The position numbers were made by a program, and so were the translations under genes. From contig JAOQAL010000513.1 of the NCBI GenBank assembly GCA_025963615.1, positions 1 through 6,443 on the forward strand: DNA of 6,443 nt, given 5' to 3'. The stretch comes from Chitinophagaceae bacterium (GTDB taxonomy: Bacteria; Bacteroidota; Bacteroidia; Chitinophagales; Chitinophagaceae). Under the pieces are notes generated by a model. The model was not told the origin of the DNA. It saw only the letters and a list, made by a program, of their open reading frames with translations, and did not search any database. Below are positions 1-6,345 of this stretch, in pieces (positions within the stretch are counted from its first letter, which is position 1; every line of letters begins with the position of its first letter).

Positions 1-71
1 TCCTGTAAAAAATAGGCGGCTACACTAAGTATAATAATACCTGCAATAATATAGAGGATGAAAACCGGCAA
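1..71 (-). CDS. Possible 5' end of a small or membrane-anchored protein (partial)
   Basis: On the minus strand an open frame begins at a TTG codon (71-69) and stays open for 23 codons to the window edge. The peptide starts M-P-V-F-I-L-Y-I-I-A-G and is almost wholly hydrophobic, as expected for an N-terminal membrane helix or signal anchor. An in-frame TAA lies just upstream of AGC-AGG-ACC-TTG, so no earlier start is possible, and the AGGA two bases before TTG could act as a weak ribosome site. A TAnnTTTG box sits 33 bases upstream (112-105). The plus strand of this stretch has stops in all three frames within about 28 bases. Function is unknown. The open frame is short enough to be chance, and the gene cannot be named without the sequence to the left. 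Confidence 0.35.
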   Translation of the reverse strand, partial: MPVFILYIIAGIIILSVAAYFLQ

Positions 72-104
72 GGTCCTGCTTTATAATGTTAAGGGTTAAA
101 CTAC

Positions 105-112
105 CAAACTTA
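105..112 (-). promoter_or_regulatory. Candidate -7 box for the left-edge gene
   Basis: Read on the minus strand, 112-105 is TAAGTTTG, an exact match to the Bacteroidota -7 consensus TAnnTTTG. It lies 33 bases before the possible TTG start at 71, between that start and the kup stop codon. No good TTTG (-33 element) is seen about 19 bases upstream, only a T-rich run at shorter spacing. An 8-base motif with four fixed T/G positions occurs by chance, so this is suggestive only. Confidence 0.3.
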
Positions 113-133
113 TAGCTTAAAACCTAAAACTTA

Positions 134-2104
134 TCAGTCTTCGACCCGTCTTAATTTTAGGTTGGTAACAGGGGTTACGATCAGGGGGAATTTTTCAACG
201 GTAACATTTGCGACGTCGAGACCGAAACCTCTTTCTTCCGAAAGGCTTATTTCTTTTATCCAGAAATAAAGTTTCATAACGACCCGTTCAAAGAAAGGCA
301 ATTCATTATCCTGGCTCAGGTATTTTTCCATTACCATAAACTGGAAGTCCCCTACGGTATTAGTGTTGGCCAGGCTTTCATACCGGCTGTTAATATTTAC
401 TTCCATATTAGCCACCAGGTCTTCCACTACCTTGCGGAACATCAGGTTAATGCGGGGCTCTACCCGGAAACCTAATCTGAACTCTACCCGGATGATATCG
501 TTGGGTATTATATGATCCACTTTGTACTCGCAGGTATAAGGATCATCGATGGTGTCCACATGCACAAACCAGTAAATGTCTGACCGCTTCGGCTTCTTGT
601 TCAGTATGGAATAAATGATTTTATGTTCAATTTCTTTCGGGTTATTGGCGCTCGTTAAATAAACCAGGTGGGTAGCGTATTTCGCAACACTTTTATCAGC
701 GCTTAATTCCTGTATTTTAGGAATATAATGTTCCAGGCGTACAAATTCTACATACCGGTTTTTAATTTTTCTTGAACGGTACCATACATACATAATACCA
801 AATAGTCCCCCGCCCACAATCAGGGTTACATATCCTCCGTGCTTAAATTTGTCAAGATTTGCAAAAAGGAAACTGAATTCAATGGAAAAATAGACTGCCA
901 GGTATAGGTATATCCAAAACGATTTGGTACGCTTCGAAATCAAATAATTAGCAAAAAGGATGGAAGTGGCAATCATACAAAGCGTAATTGCCAGGCCATA
1001 CGCGGCTCCCATTTTAGATGATTCTTTGAAAAAAAGAACAATGCCGACACAGCCAAAAAAAAGTAAAAAATTTATTCCCGGAACATATAACTGCCCCCGT
1101 TCTTCGGTGGGATAGCTGATTTTTAATTTTGGCCACAGGTTCAGTCGCATCGCTTCGCTCACCAGGGTAAACGAGCCGCTGATAAGCGCCTGGCTCGCGA
1201 TAACCGCCGCCGTAGTAGCGATGACAATCCCGAAAATTTTAAACCAGTCAGGCATAATGCCAAAAAAGCAATGAAACCCGGACGAAATCATATCTGCAGT
1301 AATAGTTTTGCCTAAATAATTATGGAGCAGCCAGGCGCCCTGCCCCAAATAGTTAAGGATAAGGCAGATTTTTACAAAAATCCATGACATGCGGATATTT
1401 TCTTTGCCGCAATGCCCCAGGTCGGAATAGAGGGCTTCGGCGCCCGTGGTACACAGAAAGACGGCTCCAAGCAACCAGAAACCTTTGGGGTATTGTGTTA
1501 ATAAGTTAAATGCATAGTGCGGACTAAAAGCCCTGAAAATGCCCAAATCATCAAATAGATGCTCAACACCCAAAATTGCCAGCATTAAAAACCAAATGGT
1601 CATAATAGGGCCAAACAATTTGCCGATGGAAGCCGTACCGAATTGCTGCAAAAAAAACAGGATCGCAATAATAGCGATCACAATATAAACGATCGTCCAG
1701 GTGCTGATATCGTGAAAAAGTGGAATCTGCCTTAAACCCTCTACAGCGGACGTAACGGAAATAGGAGGGGTGATCATACCATCTGCTATCAGCGCCGCTC
1801 CACCAATCATAGCCGGTATTACTAACCATCTTTTTTGGCGTCTTACCAAGGCAAATAAAGAAAAAATCCCGCCTTCTCCTCTATTGTCCGCCCGTAAAGT
1901 AAGGATAACGTATTTAATAGTTGTCTGTAATGTAAGCGTCCAGATAATACAGGAAAGGCTCCCAAGGATTAATTCTTCAGTAATTAGTCTGCCGTTTGTA
2001 ATTTCATTCATTACATACAATGGCGAAGTACCAATATCTCCGTAAATAATTCCAAGCGCAATAATTAATCCTGCGGCTGTGACTCTATTAGTCGGTATTT
2101 TCAC
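134..2104 (-). CDS. kup: Kup-type low-affinity K+ uptake permease (K+/H+ symport)
   Basis: This 656-residue inner-membrane protein belongs to the KUP/HAK/KT family, which imports K+ together with protons. The family signature GDIGTSPLY is at residues 22-30. RADNRGEGGIFSL begins at residue 71, GMITPPISVTSAVEG ends at 123, and TTGAEALYSDLGH lies at 219-231. D23, E122 and E223 are placed like acidic residues reported, as I recall, to matter in E. coli Kup. About twelve hydrophobic segments fill residues 10-440. From R443 on there is the usual hydrophilic cytoplasmic domain with family-typical length. The start is GTG: no in-frame ATG lies upstream before a TAA, and starting here puts D23 at the same number as in E. 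coli Kup. The ribosome site is weak. The gene is divergent from its right-hand neighbour, so it is probably transcribed alone. The frame is intact and the assignment is firm. Confidence 0.96.
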   Translation of the reverse strand: MKIPTNRVTAAGLIIALGIIYGDIGTSPLYVMNEITNGRLITEELILGSLSCIIWTLTLQTTIKYVILTLRADNRGEGGIFSLFALVRRQKRWLVIPAMIGGAALIADGMITPPISVTSAVEGLRQIPLFHDISTWTIVYIVIAIIAILFFLQQFGTASIGKLFGPIMTIWFLMLAILGVEHLFDDLGIFRAFSPHYAFNLLTQYPKGFWLLGAVFLCTTGAEALYSDLGHCGKENIRMSWIFVKICLILNYLGQGAWLLHNYLGKTITADMISSGFHCFFGIMPDWFKIFGIVIATTAAVIASQALISGSFTLVSEAMRLNLWPKLKISYPTEERGQLYVPGINFLLFFGCVGIVLFFKESSKMGAAYGLAITLCMIATSILFANYLISKRTKSFWIYLYLAVYFSIEFSFLFANLDKFKHGGYVTLIVGGGLFGIMYVWYRSRKIKNRYVEFVRLEHYIPKIQELSADKSVAKYATHLVYLTSANNPKEIEHKIIYSILNKKPKRSDIYWFVHVDTIDDPYTCEYKVDHIIPNDIIRVEFRLGFRVEPRINLMFRKVVEDLVANMEVNINSRYESLANTNTVGDFQFMVMEKYLSQDNELPFFERVVMKLYFWIKEISLSEERGFGLDVANVTVEKFPLIVTPVTNLKLRRVED

Positions 2105-2153
2105 GTTGCTCTGCTTATGTTTGGGTGTGGTACAGATTTAGTTCTGTAGGGTG

Positions 2154-2186
2154 TAAAGGTATATGCAAATTTTAATTTTTACGAAA
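2154..2186 (-). promoter_or_regulatory. Candidate kup promoter (weak match)
   Basis: On the minus strand, 2161-2154 reads TACCTTTA, seven of eight to TAnnTTTG, and a TTTC lies 21 bases upstream at 2186-2183 as a poor -33 element. This would give a leader of roughly 45 bases before the GTG start of kup. A second imperfect box, AAAATTTG, lies a few bases further upstream. The evidence is motif similarity alone. Confidence 0.3.
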
Positions 2187-2210
2187 TATGGCGCTTTATG
2201 ATTTTTTTTC

Positions 2211-2230
2211 CTTCCCCGGGAAGCCGGCTT
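2211..2230. repeat. Two overlapping GC-rich palindromes in the divergent intergenic region
   Basis: CTTCCC-C-GGGAAG (2211-2223) is an inverted repeat with six-base arms around a single base. It shares its last AAG with the perfect 10-base palindrome AAGCCGGCTT (2221-2230). An eight-T run (2202-2209) precedes them on the plus strand. They lie between the divergent starts of kup (2104) and the exported-protein gene (2365), upstream of both candidate -7 boxes. They could be an operator or a small hairpin. No regulator can be named. The surrounding DNA is AT-rich, so the GC-rich block stands out. Confidence 0.45.
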
Positions 2231-2308
2231 TTGGCGTTCGGATCGCAACTTTAGGCTGGTTTGGGCATTTAAGGAATGGACGAATGCGCTGATATTATTA
2301 GCGAAATA

Positions 2309-2342
2309 TTTACATCAATTTTGTATTCATCTTGTACCTTTA
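2309..2342 (+). promoter_or_regulatory. Candidate promoter of the exported protein / DUF6427 gene pair
   Basis: TACCTTTA (2335-2342) matches seven of eight positions of TAnnTTTG and is the same octamer found before kup on the other strand. A TTTA at 2309-2312 is 22 bases upstream as a weak -33 element. The box ends 22 bases before the ATG at 2365. An alternative -7 box is CAATTTTG at 2316-2323, also seven of eight. Which one is used cannot be decided from sequence. Confidence 0.35.
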
Positions 2343-2364
2343 ATAGGCAAAAAATCAGGTGTAT

Positions 2365-3897
2365 ATGTTAATAAGATTGAAGGTATGGGCAGGTATTATT
2401 GCCTTGGTAACAGGTAGTTCGGTATTTGCGCAACGGATTGTTTATTCCGAGCCGGAAAGAGACGATAACCGTCGGATAAATTTTGAGATTATAGGAAAAT
2501 TCGGGAGCAATTACCTGATCTATAAAAATGTAAGAAACAGAGATTATATCGGGGTTTATGATAATGAAATGAAGCAAATTGGTAAAGAAGAACAGGATTA
2601 CGTGCCGAATGACAGGCTGATTAATATAGATTTTTTCCCGTACACAGATTTTACCTACGTTATTTATCAGTACCAGAAAAAAAATGTAGTGTATTGCATG
2701 GGAGTGAAAATTGATGGACTAGGCAAAAAAATAACTGAACCCCAACAGTTGGATAGCTCCCATATAGGATTTTCAGCCAACAATAAAATATACTCCGCTA
2801 TTTCAAGTGAGGATAAGAGCAAAATTTTGATTTTTAAAATAAACAGTAAAAACAAGCAGAACTATATTGTCACCACGGTTTTGTACGATGATAAATTGAA
2901 TTTACAAAAGCGCAGTGTCATCAATATAGCGATGGAAGACCGCAACGATTACCTGGACGAGATTAATGTGGATAATGATGGGGATCTGGTTTTTACAAAA
3001 TACAGCCGCGCCAGTAACGATAATATTGTGAGTGCCGCATTGGTCATAAAACAGGCGCAGGCCGATGTATTGGCTGTCAGGGAACTGATCCTGGACAAGA
3101 ATTTACTGGATGAAATTCATATAAAGGTCGACAATTTCAATAAGCGTTATTTCCTGACTTCATTTTATTATAAACAACGGCGTGGAAATGTGGATGGTTT
3201 TTATTTTTTTGTATGGGATAAAACTTCCTCCCAAACTATCATCGAGAATACACTTGTTTTCAGCGATGAGATTCGGAAAGAAGCCAAAGGCGATGCAAAC
3301 ACCAAAGCGGCTTTTAATGATTACTTTATAAGGAATATTATTATTAAAAAGGATGGCGGTTTTATAATAGGAAGTGAATCTTTTTATACTACCTCCCGTT
3401 ATAATGCCTGGAACCGCTATGATTATATGTATGGCAGCCCGTTTATATCTCCTTATGATTATTACTATTATTCTCCTTACTACAGCAGTTTGTGGGGCCG
3501 TTCCAATTATTTCAGAAACAATAACCAATCTGTTCGTTCGCATGCTGATAATGTTGTAGTATTATCTTTTACTAAAGAGGGCAAGCTCGAGTGGAGTAAT
3601 GTGATCAGTAAAGATCAGTATGACGATGATGGGGATTTCAGAGTTTCTTATAATTTGATGAATACAGGAGGGCAATTACATTTCCTTTTTAACCAGCAGG
3701 AAAAAAGGGCTTTATTACTTAACGACTATGCGGTGGCGCCCGACGGCCAGATTAACCGTAATCCCACGCTAAAAAATCTTGATAAAGGATATGAATTTAT
3801 GCCAAAATACGGGAAACAGGTAAGCTCGAAACAGGTTATTATTCCATGTATTTATCGTAACTATATTTGCTTTGCCAAAATTGAATATAATCAGTAA
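2365..3897 (+). CDS. Exported protein of unknown function with a tyrosine-rich segment
   Basis: I do not recognise this 510-residue protein. A signal peptide is clear: MLIRLK, a hydrophobic core, then SVFA|Q with likely cleavage after residue 22, leaving Q23 as the mature N-terminus. No lipobox cysteine is present, so it is probably soluble periplasmic or outer-membrane associated. The mature part alternates short hydrophobic strands with polar turns, which suggests a beta-rich, possibly propeller-like fold (inference). Residues 341-382 hold 13 tyrosines, including an S-P-Y-D-Y-Y-Y-Y-S-P-Y-Y run. Two acidic turns, DNDGD (203-207) and DDDGD (420-424), resemble calcium loops. I chose ATG at 2365, with AGG five bases upstream. 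A GTG at 2359 would add two residues. The gene for a DUF6427-like membrane protein begins 20 bases downstream, so the two are probably cotranscribed. Confidence 0.88.
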   Translation: MLIRLKVWAGIIALVTGSSVFAQRIVYSEPERDDNRRINFEIIGKFGSNYLIYKNVRNRDYIGVYDNEMKQIGKEEQDYVPNDRLINIDFFPYTDFTYVIYQYQKKNVVYCMGVKIDGLGKKITEPQQLDSSHIGFSANNKIYSAISSEDKSKILIFKINSKNKQNYIVTTVLYDDKLNLQKRSVINIAMEDRNDYLDEINVDNDGDLVFTKYSRASNDNIVSAALVIKQAQADVLAVRELILDKNLLDEIHIKVDNFNKRYFLTSFYYKQRRGNVDGFYFFVWDKTSSQTIIENTLVFSDEIRKEAKGDANTKAAFNDYFIRNIIIKKDGGFIIGSESFYTTSRYNAWNRYDYMYGSPFISPYDYYYYSPYYSSLWGRSNYFRNNNQSVRSHADNVVVLSFTKEGKLEWSNVISKDQYDDDGDFRVSYNLMNTGGQLHFLFNQQEKRALLLNDYAVAPDGQINRNPTLKNLDKGYEFMPKYGKQVSSKQVIIPCIYRNYICFAKIEYNQ

Positions 3898-3917
3898 AAA
3901 TATAGTACCCCCCACCT

Positions 3918-4907
3918 GTGATCGGCGTATTTAAACAAAAAACACCTGCGAATATTTTAGTGTTATGCCTGGCCGGTATGTTATTGAAACTCCCGGTCTT
4001 TTTGCATCCGCATATTCCTTCTCCTGAAGCTAAGGACGGTCCATTATTTATGAGCCTGCTTGGCTGGCTTCAGTCAACGGGTCAATCATCGCCTGTTATT
4101 TATCCTTTTTTAGCGTATTTACTTCTATTTACCCCGTCGATATCTCTTAACAAGGTTATAAATGATAACCGGATGATGCAGCGCCAAACCTTTCTGCCTG
4201 GAATGGCCTACCTGCTGGTTACTTCGCTCATTCCCGAATGGAATTATTTTTCAGCACCCCTTTTGGTCAACAGCATCCTGGTTTTTGTGTTGGCGGGATT
4301 ATTTAAGATACATAACCTGCAGCAGGCCAAAGGCACCATTTTTAATATCGGGATCGGCATTGGTATTTCATCCTTTATTTTTTTTCCCACAGTTATTTTC
4401 ATGGTCTGGGCAATTTTTGCTCTGATGCTCATGCGCCCTTTCCGGATCAATGAGTGGCTTCTTTGCATCCTGGGTATGACAGCACCCTATTATTTTTACC
4501 CGGTATATCTTTTTTTAACAAACCAATGGAATCTTCAGAAAATTATTCCTTATATAAATATTAATCTGCCACATTTTCACCAGTCAATCTGGATCGCCAT
4601 CAGTTCTTTTTTACTGTGTGTTCCTTTTATCCTGGGAGCCTACTATGTACAGGATAACCTGAGAAGAATGCTGATCCAGGTGCGAAAAGGGTGGAGCCTT
4701 ATTTTGCTTTATCTGCTGGCTGCCGTCCTGGTGCCTTTTTTAAATGCGGGTGACTCGTTTGAAAACTGGGTGATAGCGGCTGTGCCCCTGGCGGCCTTTC
4801 ATGGCTGCGCCTATTTATACCCGCCCCGCAAAATATATTCGCTGCTGTTATTCTGGTTAATGGTGATTTATATCATTATGTATCAGTATTACGGGGTGGG
4901 ATGGTAA
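3918..4907 (+). CDS. DUF6427-like polytopic membrane protein
   Basis: This 329-residue inner-membrane protein has about nine or ten hydrophobic helices (roughly 11-29, 58-76, 93-130, 143-172, 180-200, 222-243, 258-276, 283-300 and 306-324). It resembles the Bacteroidota family DUF6427 as I remember it: an I-x-V-F-K-x-x-x-P start, the segment RQTFLPGMAYLLVTSLIPEWN (89-109), IFNIGIGIGI (141-150), and R-P-F-R-I-N-E-W-L-L (173-182) followed by APYYF. No function is established for the family that I know of. The start is GTG at 3918. An in-frame TAG at 3903-3905 excludes anything earlier, and the next ATG (3978) would remove the conserved N-terminus. No Shine-Dalgarno is visible; a C-rich stretch precedes the start. 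The 20-base gap to the exported-protein gene suggests one transcript. No terminator is evident after it. Confidence 0.85.
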   Translation: MIGVFKQKTPANILVLCLAGMLLKLPVFLHPHIPSPEAKDGPLFMSLLGWLQSTGQSSPVIYPFLAYLLLFTPSISLNKVINDNRMMQRQTFLPGMAYLLVTSLIPEWNYFSAPLLVNSILVFVLAGLFKIHNLQQAKGTIFNIGIGIGISSFIFFPTVIFMVWAIFALMLMRPFRINEWLLCILGMTAPYYFYPVYLFLTNQWNLQKIIPYININLPHFHQSIWIAISSFLLCVPFILGAYYVQDNLRRMLIQVRKGWSLILLYLLAAVLVPFLNAGDSFENWVIAAVPLAAFHGCAYLYPPRKIYSLLLFWLMVIYIIMYQYYGVGW

Positions 4908-4971
4908 GAGACCGAACTATGACGGGGATTAATTGTTTATGATTTACCGCCCTGGCTAAGTTTTGTTGAAT

Positions 4972-4979
4972 TAAATTTG
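4972..4979 (+). promoter_or_regulatory. Candidate -7 box of purQ
   Basis: TAAATTTG is an exact match to the Bacteroidota -7 consensus TAnnTTTG and ends 25 bases before the purQ ATG. A convincing -33 TTTG at the usual spacing is not seen, as the nearby TTTTG at 4961-4965 is too close. It suggests that purQ can be transcribed separately from the DUF6427 gene. Confidence 0.42.
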
Positions 4980-5004
4980 CATATCCTTAATTAAAATAGC
5001 AAGT

Positions 5005-5679
5005 ATGAAATTTGGTGTTGTAGTTTTTCCCGGCTCTAATTGCGACAGGGATATGTATGATGCGCTGAAAGACGATTTGAGACAGGATGTAATTATGCTT
5101 TGGCATAAGGATAAGGATTTAAGTATGTTCAATACCAATGATTGTATCATTTTACCGGGAGGTTTTTCATATGGTGATTATCTGCGATGTGGCGCTATCG
5201 CCCGTTTTAGTCCCATGATGCAAAGCGTTATTGAATTTGCGGGTAAAGGCGGAAAAGTCTTTGGCGTTTGCAATGGCTTCCAGATATTGTGCGAATCCCA
5301 TCTTTTGCCAGGGGCTGTGTTGCGAAACAATAACCAGCAATACATCTGCAAGAATGTGTATATAACCAATCATACGGAGAAAGTTTATAAAATTCCCATA
5401 GCCCATGGGGAGGGACGTTATTATGCCGACGAAAAAACACTGGATAAGCTGGAAAATAATGGGCAGGTAATTTTTCGCTACTGCGATGAAAACGGGAGTA
5501 TTACAAAAGCAGCAAATCCCAATGGCGCCATCCGGAATATTGCAGGCATCTGTAATGAAACCCGGAACGTTTTTGGCATGATGCCCCATCCGGAAAGGGC
5601 TTGTTCCCTGGCCTTGGGTAATATCGATGGCCGTGAAATATTGCAGGCTCTTTTGATGGCCGGACAGTTGGCCTATTAA
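5005..5679 (+). CDS. purQ: Phosphoribosylformylglycinamidine synthase, glutaminase subunit PurQ
   Basis: PurQ hydrolyses glutamine and passes ammonia to PurL, which converts FGAR to FGAM with ATP in the fourth step of cytosolic purine synthesis; PurS bridges the two subunits. The 224 residues match the usual size of a stand-alone PurQ and form one class I glutamine amidotransferase domain. Visible motifs are [11 protein letters not shown] (6-16), [15 protein letters not shown] (50-64) and the nucleophile elbow G-V-C-N-G-F-Q (87-93) with catalytic C89. H195 and E197 in M-P-H-P-E-R-A complete the triad, and A-H-G-E-G-R-Y lies in between. ATG at 5005 gives the canonical N-terminus. A separate PurQ implies separate purL and purS genes elsewhere rather than one long PurL. 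No other purine gene is in the window. Confidence 0.97.
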   Translation: MKFGVVVFPGSNCDRDMYDALKDDLRQDVIMLWHKDKDLSMFNTNDCIILPGGFSYGDYLRCGAIARFSPMMQSVIEFAGKGGKVFGVCNGFQILCESHLLPGAVLRNNNQQYICKNVYITNHTEKVYKIPIAHGEGRYYADEKTLDKLENNGQVIFRYCDENGSITKAANPNGAIRNIAGICNETRNVFGMMPHPERACSLALGNIDGREILQALLMAGQLAY

Positions 5680-5704
5680 AGGCTTTCAGATAGTGGCTGT
5701 TAAA

Positions 5705-5749
5705 CCGGTTCAATGACCTGATAAGGGTTGTTCCGGGTAATGTTTTTTT
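5705..5749 (+). terminator. Possible imperfect terminator after purQ
   Basis: CCGG (5705-5708) can pair with CCGG (5733-5736). Inside that, CAA (5711-5713) can pair with TTG and CC with GG around a TGATAA loop, with mismatches between the helices. A run of seven T (5743-5749) follows six bases later. The stem is broken and the gap to the T run is long, so this is only a weak intrinsic terminator candidate, 25 bases beyond the purQ stop. Confidence 0.28.
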
Positions 5750-5772
5750 GATAGATAACCAACTATTAACAG

Positions 5773-5801
5773 ATTGTAATCATCTAAAACCTGGATTTTT
5801 G
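5773..5801 (+). promoter_or_regulatory. Candidate promoter of the DsbD-N-like gene
   Basis: ATTG (5773-5776) and GATTTTTG (5794-5801) are 17 bases apart and match the Bacteroidota pattern TTTG...TAnnTTTG with one mismatch in each box. The -7 box ends 25 bases before the ATG at 5827, the same distance as the exact box before purQ. Confidence 0.4.
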
Positions 5802-5826
5802 CCGTAGTTAAAATAAATCTGTTGCA

Positions 5827-6276
5827 ATGAAAAAATTGTTTTTGACTCTGGTTGTATTTTCGTTCGCGGTGCTTAGTAAAGCTCAAAGCCCTGTAAGCTG
5901 GACGTTCACCGCAAAAAAACTCGCTGATAAGACCTATGAAGTTCATTTAACCGCTACCCTACAGACAGGTTGGCATTTGTACTCGCTGGCACAACCAAAT
6001 GATGCCGTGGTAATGCCAACTGAAATTAAATTTAACCCCAACCCGTTGTTAACTGTTAGTGGTAAATTGTCTGAGAAAGGAAAAATGGAAAAATTCCATG
6101 ATGAAAAGCTGGGTATATCTGCGAATCAATATGCAGAAAAAGTAGATTTTATACAGGTAATAAAATTAAAAGCAAAAGCGAAAACAAACCTGGCCGGCAC
6201 CGTTGAGTTTCAGACCTGTGATGACAAGAAATGTCTGCCGCCTAAAAAAGTAAACTTCACGATCACTATTATCTGA
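5827..6276 (+). CDS. Exported DsbD N-terminal-domain-like protein
   Basis: This 149-residue protein has a signal peptide (M-K-K-L-F-L-T-L-V-V, cleavage likely after A19, mature start Q20). The rest is a single immunoglobulin-like domain of the type at the N-terminus of DsbD (Pfam DsbD_N). Typical features are W-x-x-x-A-K-K-L near residue 25, G-W-H-L-Y-S near residue 50, and T-C-D-D-K-K-C-L-P-P with C131 and C136. In DsbD the two cysteines of this domain pass electrons from the membrane domain to periplasmic thiol partners, so a periplasmic redox shuttle is likely. The DsbD transmembrane and thioredoxin domains are absent here, yet the frame ends cleanly and an apparent terminator follows, so this is a stand-alone protein and not a truncation. 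The next gene, also exported, may encode the partner. Confidence 0.85.
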   Translation: MKKLFLTLVVFSFAVLSKAQSPVSWTFTAKKLADKTYEVHLTATLQTGWHLYSLAQPNDAVVMPTEIKFNPNPLLTVSGKLSEKGKMEKFHDEKLGISANQYAEKVDFIQVIKLKAKAKTNLAGTVEFQTCDDKKCLPPKKVNFTITII

Positions 6277-6299
6277 ATGATGATAAAAATTGTTTCATA

Positions 6300-6332
6300 A
6301 AACGGGTTCTTAACGGCACCCGTTTATTTTTT
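6300..6332 (+). terminator. Intrinsic terminator between the DsbD-N-like gene and the next gene
   Basis: AAACGGGT (6300-6307) pairs perfectly with ACCCGTTT (6318-6325) around a ten-base loop, followed by A and six T (6327-6332). It begins 23 bases after the stop codon at 6274-6276 and ends 13 bases before the ATG of the next gene, so it could also work as an attenuator of that gene. The stem and T tract are seen directly; efficiency is inferred. Confidence 0.75.
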
Positions 6333-6345
6333 AAATTAAATCCGG

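Noticed and set aside
2105..2200. A c-di-AMP (ydaO-type) riboswitch upstream of kup
   Set aside because: K+ transporter genes can carry one, but the spacer is AT-rich, the candidate leader is only about 45 bases, and I see none of the conserved riboswitch core segments.
2188..2292. A 34-codon plus-strand open frame in the kup/exported-protein spacer, starting ATG-GCG-CTT
   Set aside because: It is short, has no ribosome site or recognisable motif, and covers the palindromes. The opposite strand is also open for most of its length, which points to GC-rich composition rather than coding.
3398..3510. Tyr-codon-rich stretch as a DNA repeat or inserted element
   Set aside because: The TAT/TAC-rich stretch has no regular repeat unit, inverted ends or target duplication. 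It is best explained as amino-acid composition of the protein.
3160..3543. A long minus-strand open frame opposite the exported-protein gene
   Set aside because: It is an antisense shadow of the well-supported coding frame. The tyrosine-rich codons read as Ile/Val-rich low-complexity residues in that frame, and there is no start context.
4908..5004. A terminator between the DUF6427-like gene and purQ
   Set aside because: I found no stem of useful length followed by a T tract. The G-rich and C-rich patches (near 4923 and 4947) do not pair cleanly.
5167..5589. Minus-strand open frames within purQ
   Set aside because: PurQ is unambiguous with an intact catalytic triad, and the antisense frames have no motif or promoter.
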